Source of the DNA: Saccoglossus kowalevskii
Taxonomy: Eukaryota; Hemichordata; Enteropneusta; Harrimaniidae
Assembly (NCBI RefSeq): GCF_000003605.2
Contig: NW_003143796.1
Span: forward strand, 299,746-363,745
Direction of reading: 5' to 3'
DNA length: 64,000 bases
Below, piece after piece: positions 1-12,900 of the stretch. Position 1 is the first letter of the stretch. Every line of letters starts with the position of its first letter. Below the pieces are notes generated by a model, which had not been told where the DNA came from, made no database searches, and saw only the letters and a list, made by a program, of their open reading frames with translations. The translations under genes and the position numbers were made by a program.

Positions 1-1
1 T

Positions 2-382
2 TTACAATCGGCCTTGGTTTACCAAGCTAATATCAGACGGCAAGACAACAACAAGTGTGAAACATATGTGGGACTAACAGGAAATGAATTTAAAACCCGG
101 TACAGAAACCACACTGCATCGCTACGCAACCAATCATTGAGAAACGCAACAGAGCTCAGTAAATACGCTTGGTCATTAAAAGACAATAACATTGATTACG
201 ACATCAAATGGAGAGTGTTATCGCGTGCTGCACCATACAATACTTCAAGCAAACGTTGCAACTTATGTATTAAAGAGAAATATATTATAATTTTCCAACC
301 ACATTACTGTAGTTTAAATAAAAGAAATGAGCTTTTTTCTTCCTGTAGACACAGAGCCAAATCGTTGCTATGCAACAACTAG
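2..382 (+). CDS. GIY-YIG endonuclease domain of a Penelope-like element (C-terminal part)
   Basis: The frame is open from the left edge, so no start codon belongs to this piece. The visible protein is about 126 residues. It contains YVGLTGNEFKTRYRNH, the PLE form of the GIY-YIG core with its conserved Arg and His, then a basic stretch with ELSKYAW, and a CNLC cysteine pair before KEKYIIIF. In PLEs this domain nicks target DNA and acts with the reverse transcriptase during target-primed insertion. No stop interrupts the visible part up to the TAG at 380-382. Whether the whole element is intact cannot be judged from this window. Confidence 0.75.
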   Translation, partial: LQSALVYQANIRRQDNNKCETYVGLTGNEFKTRYRNHTASLRNQSLRNATELSKYAWSLKDNNIDYDIKWRVLSRAAPYNTSSKRCNLCIKEKYIIIFQPHYCSLNKRNELFSSCRHRAKSLLCNN

Positions 383-461
383 TTTTAATATCGTAAACGC
401 ACTCCATTGTTATGCAAATCTGTAGCGCTTATAACGTAGTCTGTTTCGGTGGTTTATTTAA

Positions 462-531
462 TAAAGTCTTAACTCCTGATGAGTGAGATACTCCATGTAC
501 CTTACGAAACAGTACTGTAGAGTGAACTTTA
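462..531 (+). ncRNA. Type I hammerhead ribozyme in the PLE terminal region
   Basis: The full catalytic core is present in order: CTGATGA (476-482), then GAA (506-508), A15.1-U16.1 as 509/518, and H17 = A519 at the predicted cleavage site. Stem II pairs GTGAG (483-487) with CTTAC (501-505), including one G-U pair. Stem I pairs ACTC (472-475) with GAGT (520-523), then after an internal loop TAAAG (462-466) with CTTTA (527-531). Stem III is very short, inside the palindrome CAGTACTG (510-517), which would favour pairing between two copies, as reported for PLE hammerheads. Orientation and place after the PLE frame agree with that family. Activity is not shown. Confidence 0.85.
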
Positions 532-867
532 CTCATGTAGTCGTATATATATATATTGGTGTTTGGTGACAATGTAGATATACATGTATGTAAAATTGTC
601 TTAACTGACAGAATTTAATGGAATTTACAAATGCTGTTTAATGTCATATGCCCAATTGCAGGTTCATCAGCGAGCAACTGTCATTTGACTAATTCTGAAA
701 AAAATATTTGTTTATGCATAACTTTTAACTTCAAATGCCCAAGGTTTGCAATGTTCTTCATTACATTATATAACAGTAAAATTTTTTATGCAAATTCCGG
801 TTGCCAATGAAAAACAAAGCATGCTAACAGCAGTAGACGTATAATGATAATGGATATAATAGCTTAC

Positions 868-987
868 TCTTGTCACATTCAATGATACCGCACGCTGTAC
901 ATGCACCGTTGACATTGTTACAACTTGAACCACTGATACAGGTACAGTCTTCTTGGCAATTAACACCCCATACACCATCAGCACATG
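868..987 (-). CDS. Gene A EGF-like exon (Tie/MEGF type)
   Basis: A 120 bp phase 1-1 exon encodes CADGVWGVNCQEDCTC, then [16 protein letters not shown], ending IIECDK. The W-G-x-N-C-x(3)-C-x-C spacing is that of Tie and MEGF EGF modules. Near-identical modules occur in gene B (26937-27056) and gene D (52358-52477), with the same length, phase and CTCISG core. Confidence 0.85.
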
Positions 988-3900
988 CTGGAAAATAATA
1001 TTAATTAATTTCACAAGACAATCTTTCACACTTAATTAGTAAATGAAAAAAACAGAATATTTCTGTTATCAATGCCTTACATACACACTATACCATAGCT
1101 GGTTACTATACATAGTACATGTATGTCTAATGTAAATACCAAGTTTGAACAAAATCCATCTGTAAACAGTCGAGAAATGCTTGATTTTGATGATTTTTAG
1201 CACAAAAATGGCCACCATTCGGCCATCTTGAATCAGATCGTGAAACAAATTGACATACATATGTATAATAGCATGTATGATGTATGTGTGAAGTTTGATT
1301 GTGATTGGTCCAGGCATTTCTAAGATACAGGTTCGGACGCACGCACAGACGGACGCATGCACGCACGGACACACAGAGGGTTGAATAGTGACGACCACCA
1401 GGGCAGGGCTTTCTTCACTTGGTCCGAGATCAAAACCTACATGCCTATCTAGTTCCCATACTAGAGCTCAGCGTTGTAACAACCAAGCGTTGTACCAGGA
1501 GGCTGCGTAGAGGTCATCATTCCAATGATCCGCATTAGTTCTTGGAGGGACACTGAGAGAACGCTGACTAGGCGTTCGGCTAGGCTGCTTAGCGCTAAGC
1601 AACATGCTTGAAATAGCTATACCAAGCATACCTCTGTGTCAAACTCCATGCCCAGGAACACCAACTGTGCATTGGGTAGGGATGGGACTTGCTGTTTTAC
1701 TAAAGAGCCCAACTGGTGAAATAAAGCCTGGCTAACAACCTCTTGTCAGGGTTGTGTAGTAACCAGTCATCTAGGTACGGATTGAGGTGTACCGACATTT
1801 GGTGAAGCAGCAGCACTACCTGTTTCATCACTCTGGTGGTAGGGCGCTGTGCATAATCCGAACGGGGGGCACCCGAAATTTGAATACTTGGCCCAGCTGG
1901 GCGATTAGAAGGAGATGGCAACTCGCTGGGTGCATCGGTATGTGGAGGTAGGCCCCGCTTAAGTCTAGTGGGGCTAGCCAGTCAAAACGGTGGAAGGAGA
2001 AAACGCTGAATGGCGTCTCCATGTGGAACCGATCGAGGAGCACATACAGATTCAGTCTGCCTAGGTCCAGAACTGGATGCCCACCACCTGTAGATTTGGT
2101 ACTACAAAAACATTTGGGTAGAAGCCTGGACTTCATGCCGGCTGATCTACCCTGTGTATGGCGCCCTTTTCCAGCAAACAGCTACTTCCTGCCTGATTGC
2201 TTCCGCCTTGCAGGAGTCCCCTGGCAGTGCCCAATTGGGGAGACAGTGACGGGGGAGATGGAGATTTCAGTGGTATCTCTGGAAAGGTCCAGGGATCAGT
2301 CACCTGTTGACTCCAAACCGGACTACACCGGCGCAATCTGTGTACGACAGGGATATGTTCGGCAGTTGCGAGGTGTGGGTGATCTCTTCTCCCATGAGGT
2401 GAGTTTCCCAAAGGCCTAAAGTAGTCACTAAGTTGTGACCTGGCCACTCGCTGAACACATGCCTGTCCCCCAGGTCGCAGAGGTAAGCGTCAAACACGCT
2501 TCCCCCGATGCCGGGGTGGATGACCGCCCGAAGAGGGTGAGGAGCCAACACATGGCTCTTTCCTCCCTGGGGCCGCACCACTACTCTTCCCTCCCGTGGA
2601 AGGGTATGAGCGCTTGCCTCCTGGCTAGGGCGTTGTGTTTTCTGTGCTTGGGGTGCCCTCCGTTTACCCTTGGCAGGGCCAACTGGCTGGATTTGATCTG
2701 AACCCTCTGGTTCAATGCACTCCGAAGCTCCGTAACTGTACCCGCCATTCCCCGAACAAAGAGGTGGAAGATGTCCAGTCTGTGTCACTTAGGTGGGGAC
2801 GTACCCCCTGACTTAGTTTGCCGGCGGAAACACTAGCGTCTAAGGTTGTGTCTCGTTGCAAAGTAGTGGCCCCGGCCAAGAGAGCCAGGTGACATAAGGG
2901 GATGTCGCACGTAGATGTGTGGTTACCCACCACTGAGTCCTGGGCACGCACAATAACGCGCTCAAGCAACTCTGCCCTCAAGGCGTGATGGTTCGTCTCA
3001 GATTGAGCTGGCGAGAAAGCCCATGAAACGCGGGTGTCCTTGGGATCCGGTTAGGGGTGTTTTGGTCTCATCCCACACTTTGGGGTCTGATCCCAAAACC
3101 ACACCGACCGGGTAGCGTTTGGTCCAGCGGAAAGTGTTGCATAAGTTTCACCCAACCCGGGGGCCTTAAGCGTTACCTCCTCCGTGGCTGACCAACGTCC
3201 GCCCATCAACACCATTTGCATGCCCTGCGCCACACTCCGCACTCAGACGAACAGGAAGAGACAAGCCGATGGGGTTGCTTTGGATCTTGATGCCCGTGAT
3301 CCCATAAGCGTTGAAGCAACTGTAAGTGGTCGCCTTAGGATCAAGGGTGGGGGCATTTACATCGATAATACACTGTATCACCCCAAAGGTGTGGCTCACC
3401 AGTCGTTAGGGATGGAAGACTCTGAGGGACTGCCCGAGGTACAGGCTGTATCTAACGCGAACAAACTGTCTCCTTTCAACTTAAATATGTGAGCGAGAGC
3501 GTGTTCGACTATGCGTCTCATGACAGGGTCGGTTCCCTCTGGGGACGCCCGTGGGTCTGCAAGAAGGAAGTCAAAATCCACAGCGGAGCCCAGACTCAAG
3601 GGTAAATTCCCGAGTCCTGTACGGCGCAACGAACCCTGTCTGGCTGAAATTAGGGGGGGAGGCCAATGTGTGCTTGCTGACTGAGGGGCCACAGTAGAGA
3701 CAGTTCGCTCTGACTGCATCTGATCTACCCAGCCTGCCAGGGACACAATTTGCCCCGACAGTCCTTCGACCAAAGCCCTCAGAGGCAAACCCGGCGCCGT
3801 GCGAGGACGGATGCACAAAGGGACTCGCATAGGGCCCCTTAGGAAGAAAAACCTCCAGAGGCACAGCCTCGTTGTTGCCTGTAAGATCGGGTAAACCACC

Positions 3901-6900
3901 ACCTGAAACAACAGACTGTGAGGATGCCCTCCAATCAGCAGGGGGAAAACCGAAAAATATCGGTACCTCCACCGACGGGCCTCCTACTCAACGTCTCAGT
4001 ACGCAAAGCATCGGTAGCCGAGCGTGAGGACTTTCCACTCATGCCAACACGCAACTCACTTTAAGCGATTTTTACTGGTTGTACGACCTTGCTGTGAAAT
4101 ACGAGCAACGTGGTAAGTTTCAGTGATTTGCATGGCTCTGGAAAACATCCCAGGGCTCAGAACTCCAGTGAAAACACACGCCTTGAAGGCAAAAATAGCA
4201 TTTTGGATGCAGGTTCTATGCTGGTAAATTCTGATTATAACCATTGTACAGTCGCCTCGAAAAAAGAGGAGACAAAGCCGGCAGCTAGCCCCTGGTGCTG
4301 TCATCTATCCATTTCTAAATACATTGGTGAAACATAAAAATGAACACGACATGCATGAGGGAAGCGAAATACAGTTGGAAATGGTGACACAAAGAAACCA
4401 ACAACGTGGTTAAAATGCGTCGCCGGGTTTTATTTTTTTATACACACAAAGGGGAAAACGACACGAAAGTAAAAATAATAAGAAAAACTTATCCTACCAG
4501 CCACAGTATCGGCTACCGCGACCTGGGTAGCAACCCAAGCTAGAAACCCGGACAGAAAACGGCAGGCCTTCCAGGCAGAGCCGCTAGACTTGATCCCAGT
4601 CGGTGTGGAGATAAAGAAAAGAGTGAATATCAGGGTAAGATGGCGTCACCACATTACCTCGATCACGTGTTTTGTGACATAAGGGAAACGAATCTTGGGG
4701 TTATGGGGCTTCCTCTGGTCTAGATTTTATCTCTCCGTCATTGGCAGAATGGCTGATTAATGCCTACAGTTCAAAATAGTCATTTTGACTGACCGGGGTC
4801 TATGGTGGGTAATTGAATGTAGTGAATATTCTTCTTTTTTTCAGGCACATTATTCAGAAAAATATGTTAAATTTTTTAGTAATGTAATTACATAATGTAC
4901 ACACAAATGTGTCTGTAACAGCAGGAAAAGCAGTCCATGTATCCCAAACTGTTTTGTTTCCAATGCCACGCTAAATGAGAATGATATGTCTCAACCAGTA
5001 AATGCATGAAAATATGCTTTTATTTATGAGTGTACAAAATTATGTGCAATTGCATGAATTGGTATCATGTCAGTTTTGAGTAAAAATACTAAAACACTAA
5101 CATGGTTATGGAAGTTTGAATAAAACCACCCTGTTTATCCCTGTTCTGGACATGTTTATAAATTACGATTTCTGGTTTTTAGACTATCAATTCGTCAAAT
5201 TTTATCGAATCACAAAATAACACAACCTATATTGAATAAGAATTGTTGTGCTTTTACAAATAACATGATGGTTGAAAGAGGACAACAGTTTCTTTAAGAA
5301 CATGTTTGGTAGTCAAATATATAATGACAAGACAGAACACAGATCTGGAACAATATTGAGTGAATATCTAGCAGAGATCAAGTTACCTAACAATAGTTAC
5401 TGGGTATATTTAAATCGTAATTAAATAATTACTACACGGTAATCTCAATACTTGGTATGCAATCGAAAATTATAATACATGCATGTATGACTTTATATAG
5501 TACTTAGTAGTATTCAGGTATATTGGACTGGTATATTGTATACATCACTGAGCCACAAAAATTGCCAGCACTAATCACAAGTAAGATCAAACAGTTGTTT
5601 TTTTTTAAAAAGGCAGTGACAGCAATTAACATTTCCAATTATGAGCATACATGTATTTCATCTATACTTGTACCTACTGTTTTTTTACCATTTGAGCCTG
5701 TGCGAGCATCGTATTTCCATCTCCCTAATTCTGTTTTTTATCTAAGTAATTATTAATTGAGGCATAATTATCAATTGGAACTGTTCTCTAAATATATTAA
5801 GAAGTAAATGAGAAAATGAATTGTCATAGACACATTTACCCAATTGGATTCAACCACAAAGAGCAAATGAAACCACAACAGATAAATAATGACATCTCAT
5901 AATACCAGAACCCTTCAGTGTTCTCCACTCTTTAAAATAGCTGGCGTGTAATTCACATGCAACTGTGAAATACAAGAACATGCTATGTTCTCAAAAGATT
6001 CACCATAAATAAACAATATTTAGAAGTACGATATTTTTCCTTTAGGATACATGAATGTACTTGCCTTAGTAGTGAAATGAAATTTTAACAACAGTAATGG
6101 TACTTTTAGGCAGTCACTTATTTTGACGAAAACTAATTTGCATATCACCCATGCAATAATGTTTTTGGTATTTTCATGGTCGATATGCAAATGAACATTG
6201 TATTTCCATTGGCTACTGAACTATTTCTATGAACTATTTTTCGTCTGCTATTTTTATCCAGTTCAAATCGTTCAACAACATTTTTGGCATGTCAGATGTA
6301 CATCACATGGAATACTAAGATTGGGAGAACTTAATGTATGTTGATCACCTGGAAACTGAGTTTTATAAGATTTGAAGGGCTCTCGAAAGATCCACCTGCA
6401 GTAAAAATAGCGATTACTCTGGAGCCACAACCGCCAACATCAAGTTACCAGGAGGTTTCTGCTGGCAACGTTGCGGCGTTACTCGGTTCGAAATATAGTT
6501 TATTAACGCCAAATAAGTAACATTTTAACTGGTAACCAAGACTCATTAAATCCACGACCAGCAAGCAACATCGATATCACACTTGAGATGCGGTGTATTC
6601 TGCCGTACTTTCACTCACTTCGCTTGTGAAAGTACGGCCGCAGGATATACCGCATCACTCGTGAAAATAACTTCCATACGCAACGAAAGCCATGGGGAGG
6701 GTGTGGGGTTCTGTCATAATATGAGATTACTAAAATAAGTAAAAACAGAAAAAAAAAGTAAAAGTTAATATTACTGACAGCAGGCATTAAAATGTAAAAT
6801 AAGATCCTGCTTCCTGACTTTTTACTTATAAACTGTGCTACTGGTATAATAATGTTTTCATTCTGAAAACAACTCAACAATTCCATAAATTTGTTCTCTG

Positions 6901-9900
6901 CAGATTTATAGAACAGATAGGTACGCAACTCATTATACAATGTATTTGTTGCATTCCATCCGAAAGTGCATTTCTGCTCCATTAGACCTTTGTTTATACA
7001 CATCTCACAAACTTATTTGTTTGAGGTGTATTTAAATATTATGTATTCGAAAAACTCGCAGTGAACTTATGCAGCAGCAATATTTACTGTTTTCACTGTT
7101 TTTTCACTGTTATAATATGCAATTTAGATGCTAAATCGCTAATGCATATAGTCTAAAATTAGTGAATGAGGTAATAGACTTGAGTTTGTGAATTATACAA
7201 GGTGAGGAGATTAGTTAAAATATCATTACCGGGTAATGTTAGTAAATGCTCTCTGTGGTCCAATGGTGATCTACATGTATCTGTGCAAGGAGGGAAGAAT
7301 TGTATAGTTCTGAGCAGATTGGTTATTGCAAGACTGGCTTGACAAAATTGGTAAACCAGATGATGTATTGGGCGAATACATATATGTATGAATGAATGGT
7401 TTGTTCAGTGGCATATTAGATTTTTTGAGAATACATGTAGAAATAGTACAGAATAAAAAGTGATGTTATTATGGGGAACAAAACCATATTTAAACTACAC
7501 ATAGAGTAACCTGTATATGTAAGTTTGATAGCGATGATGAATATTTTTGGAGTTATCAAGTCCACAAGAAAAGTTTATGACAATGCTGGACAACAACAAT
7601 GCCGATGATGCCAGACAATTTGCCACTACCTACAATTATAGAAGAAATGATTCAAAGGTTATTAAGGTCTTTGTAATTTAATAGAAGTTAGAATTTATGA
7701 GGTTGTATTTAACTTGAAGCTGAATCAATATAAATTGCAGCAAACCAGGAGCAATTGCTGTATAGCTTAGACACTGGTTCCATACTTTTGGCATTTACTA
7801 CCAGTCTGTTACTAGTAACCTGCTGCACAAATACTGGAAGCTTTAATGTAGATTTAGAAGTAAATAACACAATATTAAAGATACTGTATTTTTGTTTTAA
7901 TTTGCACTATAAATTTGTTTTTGCAGAAGTTTCTATTCAACCATAAATGACAATTATGAATCAAAGTTAAACTGTAAATAGGCTAAATACATTTTGTAGC
8001 TCCCGTGTGATCAGAGCATGTATTATAAAGGTGTAGGCTTTGCCTAATAATTGAATGTAATTGCATGTAGGTCAATCCATCAATAAAATTGATCAAGATG
8101 TCTGAGAATCTATGACATACTGTATATGGAAACGCATGATTTTGATATGGGCATTTGGAAAACATGCAAGGACACTATACTTGTAAACAAAGGGCACTAA
8201 AGGGCACTCTATGAATGAGGTATTTCTAGAGGTCGGGGTTTGTCTCGTCTGCAGTTGAATAATTGTTGCTTTGATTTTCTTATGGTTTTTTTTCCCAATG
8301 CGACTTAATTTCACTTGTTTTTTTTTAATTCTTGGTAATTAGTGTCATTAGCGATGGAGTAGTTAAAACTGCAATTAACCTCAGTGCAGCAAATCGGGAT
8401 AGATCTTCCTGACGCAATGGGCAAATTTCGCTATTTTCGCTGACAAGTAAAATCTGCTAAATTAAACCTATGTGAACATGTAAAGTTACAACAGATCGTT
8501 TCCTTGACAGATTCTTGAAATTAAATCAAAATAGTACAACTAAAAAGTCTGTACAAACATACCTAGAACAGATAAATAAAAACATCGTAGTTTAATGATC
8601 GTCTGGACTTTGAGCCCTTGAAAGTAAGTGATCCAGCCCTTACATACGCCAATGATTGAAATTTGTTTACATGTAATTGCTATCAAATTATCGTTCAAAA
8701 AAAAAAATTTCATTTGTGAGACGTGCTTTTGATACAAACCGAAGATCGTGATCGACCCTACACAAAACTACCGCCATTTTGTCTTCCTTGTCTTCGTTCA
8801 GCAAAAACAAAAAACTCGCATATTTACTATTTGTTTAATGAGTGCATTTTTGTTTAAAAATATCAACAAGCAGCCTGTCAGCTGAGATAGCTTCGCTGTT
8901 AGCAATGCACATGGCAATAAAGAACAGAAGATATCATTAGAAAATGAACAAATCTGAGAGAGGTCCACATGTAGTACCTATATGTATAATATATCAAAGC
9001 AATTGGACTTGCGGTTTTCAACAAGAAGTCGAAAATATCACTTTTTACCAAAAATGACAAAAATATTCATCAAAATTAGAGAATTAAAGATATCATCATG
9101 AAATGAACAAATCTGAGAGAGGTCCACATGTAGTACCTATATATGTAAATATCAAAGCAATTGGACTTGCGGTTTTCAACAAGAAGTCGAAAATATCACT
9201 TTTTACCAAAAATGACAAAAATATTCACCAAAATTAGAGAATTAAAGATATCATTACAAAATGAACAAATCTGATAGAGGTCCACATTTTGTACCTATAT
9301 ATGTAATATCAAAGCAATTGCACTTGCGGTTTTCAACAAGAAGTCGAAAATATCACTTTTTACTAAAAATGACAAAAATATTCACCAAAATTAGAGAATT
9401 GAAGATATCATCATGAAATGAACAAATCTGAGAGAGGTCTACCCAAGGTACATATACACCAAGTATCAAAGCATTCAGGCTTGTAGTTTTCAAGAAGAAG
9501 TCGAAAAAGTAAAACATTGACACGGACGACGGACGACGACGATGGACGACGACGACGACGACGTACAATCACTCATATGATAAGCTCCACTCGACAAAGT
9601 CGACAGCGGAGCTAAAAATAGGAATCAACTGCTTCGTTTTATTTGAGTAAGATAGAAACCATGCGACTGGGAGTCGTGTGCAAAGGGATTGTTTACAAAT
9701 TAGATCACATTGGAAGTGCTTTCAATCATGATGTGTAGCTCCAATGCGTAAAAAATAGAAAATTTATATCTTGAATAAAACTGACAAACTTCATTGCTGT
9801 TGCTGTCGGGTGTCTGCCTTATACATGGATTAAGTGTAGACGCTGGGATTCAGCTTTCCTTTTCTCTGCTCGTGGCGTCACAATAGTACATGGTTGAACC

Positions 9901-12900
9901 GACAGCCATGGCCACTATATTTTGAATGATCATAAATAATTTTTGAACCCAATAGTAGTAATCACTGTGATTATTATATAAATTTCTTGCAAAGTCTGGA
10001 AGGATACTGAAAAAAAATCGTTTACTTCCTTCTATATTCATGCTTGAAAGTAGGCCGAAGTATCCGCATACGAGTATCCAGATAATAAGTTAGGATCGAT
10101 CAGTTCACACGAATTGTTCTGTTCTGATTCATCATTGCAAAACAATGGCCTGGAAACGGCCCAGCTTGAGAGAAACAGTATCATGGAAAGAAAGAACAGT
10201 ATCGGACCCGATACCCTTAAAAGACCTGATGAAAACACTGCAGAATTGCGAGCGAAACGAAAGTTACGCGGCTATTGTCTAAGCGACGCAGGCCCAAGGA
10301 GAACACTGTGCATGTAACCAGCACATTTACGAATCAAGATTGGCAGAAAGTTGTACGACATCTGTCTTCGATTTTGTCTATTGATGAATATGACGCACAA
10401 AGTGAAATTGAACTTGCGTTCATGAAAATCGGGAAGGGTACTGCTTTTTCGTCAAACCGAAAAAATGGCCGCGTCACTCTTGTAACTGCGCATACATACT
10501 CCCCATACTCGCATACATTTGATGTTTTTAGTCGCTGTATCTGCTCAAATAACATCCACCATGATATAATAAATCATTATATACTAAAATTTGCAAATTT
10601 GCAGACCTTCCAATGAAATATTACCAGTTTTTTTTGGCGACAGAATATGTTATTGCAATATGCAAATTAGGCTACTCACCCTCGTCAAATATTTGTTAAG
10701 AAACTTTAAAGACTCTAAGTTATAAATTAATCAATGCAATAATTGACTAATTAATATGCATGGAATTGCACCAAAATCTAATCAGTGCATCTACTCATCA
10801 TATATTAGCTGTGTGCCAAATTTCATTTGAATTGAAATTGTAGATCTTGAGTTATCAGTGGAACAAATTTTAGTCACAGAGTCACAGACACCGGTACCAC
10901 ATAAGCTCTATTTCACGGGAGCTAAAAAATATACTATAATTTATACCATAATAATTATACTCACCACTACAACTAACATGGTTAACTGTCCATAAAGTAC
11001 CATTACAAGTTGAAGTCAATGTAGATCCATCTAAACATATGTATGTACATACACTGGTATCATTTAAACCATCAGAACATTCCACAGACTGTGTAAACTG
11101 TGTAGTTGGGAATGCAGTACATTGACCTGAAAATAAAACATACTTATTACAGTGACTGATTTAACCAATACAAAGAACATATTTGTATACAATATACCTA
11201 TTACAACTATACTGTAAAATACTTTACTTTAGCTGGCATTAATTTTCGTTGAAAAGTGTTTTTGGGTGTTTTGAATGGAATTTATTTTCACTGATTTCTG
11301 ACATACAAGTAGTATATTGTGTTTATTACCGTAAAAACTCTATTAATTCACGGTCTCTATTAATTCGCGCACCCATTTTATTTTCGAACGCTAATTTTTA
11401 AATGTATCCTTTTAATTCGCGGCGTTCAAAAACATGTTTAAAATTGTATCCTATTAATTCGCGGGCCAGAATAAAGTGGATAACTCAGAATATATTGCAT
11501 GAAGACATTAAAAATATACATTTTGTTTGAGCTTTTATGTTATCAGTACTTGGTGTAGCCGCAATCGCAGATGATCTCCGTCATCACAGCCTTTCAGTTA
11601 GCAAGCAGTTTAGGTTCGGTAAAGATTTGACCTGAAAAAAATCATTCCCCCACGACACTACAGATGTTAGGCAATATTATTACTCAGTCGATAAAAATCC
11701 ATCAGTTAGCACATCGATTACGAATTTCCGTGATGGAAATTTTTCGCCGCTGATCCACAGGGTTGCATCGACCGTGTGTCCGCCATTATTCTATATATGT
11801 CATTTAAGTAAACCGCCACGTTTTTGATTGGTTGGGCGATTGACCTCGTGTCACATTTTCATTATACCGGATTCGGTAAAAAACCACAGGGTTAAGCGGT
11901 CATGTACGTTCTATAAATCTAACCTTGCACACATAATCTTGTACTGACGTATTTTTTGTCCAAGAAAGACGTTCCTCTTCATTTACCCCCAGTTAACTCT
12001 TCGCATCCATGGTATTTGGGAGAGTTGAAAGATTTTTTGAACAAATGACAAGTAACTATATTGATTTGCGTCAAGCTGGGTGGCCCGAATTTAAATATCA
12101 GTGCATGAACTCTGGAGGTCATTGCCCAATGCCACACGTAATTCAAACGCGTGGTTAAAAAAAAAACTAATTATCATGAAAGCAACACATTACGAAGTTG
12201 AAATATTCAGAGCCGGTACAATATTGTAAACAAATTTGCGTAATGGGAAAAGCAGTGCACTAAGTAAACGACGTTGATATATTCAAAGCCAGTACAGAGT
12301 TGCATACAAGTTGCGTAATTACAGTACCCGCGGATATAATAACAATTTTACGAGATTGAAAATGAATAAAGAAGAAACTATTTAACAAGCAGCCTCTCGG
12401 CTGAGATAGCTCTGCTGTTAGCAATGCACATTTCAATTAAAGAACTGAAGATATCATTGGAAAATGAACAAATCTGATAGAGGTCTAACTGAGGTACGGT
12501 ACCTACATGTATAATATCGAAGCAATCGGACTTGTGTTTTTTAACAACAAGTCGAAAATATCACTTTTTACTTTTTACTTTTTGTGTTTAACTATGTGAA
12601 TAGCATCACAGAAATACAGACACGGTTTGGTCTTCCGATAACGATACAATACACAATTAGTTTAGAAATTCAGTTTCATACAAATTAGTCAGCAAGGGAG
12701 CATAATTCAATCCCAATTAGATGCCGATATTTTGTTGAACAGTATATCCTCCAAACTCAACATACATGTCATGTTTATCAGAAATTATAGCATGCTGATA
12801 ATTCCACTTTCACTGTAGAAAACTTGCTTCAGTCTTGTTCTTAACTTTCCATAACAATAAGAAACATTTTTATGAAAAAAATGTTGAAAAATATATTGTG

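Larger units (their letters stand above)
1..560 (+). mobile_element. 3' end of a Penelope-like retroelement (PLE)
   Basis: The window opens inside an open frame that ends in a GIY-YIG-type endonuclease domain, the C-terminal part of Penelope-like elements. It is followed by about 180 bp of non-coding DNA carrying a hammerhead ribozyme in the same orientation. PLEs are known to carry hammerhead motifs in their terminal repeats, so protein and ribozyme support each other. The reverse transcriptase lies beyond the left edge. The right limit is set loosely at the AT repeat near 545-557. Confidence 0.75.

Noticed and set aside
1127-1398. Overlapping minus-strand frames with CVRAC/CVRTC repeats
   Set aside because: They arise from the GGACGCACG tail of a dispersed repeat; low complexity, no gene.
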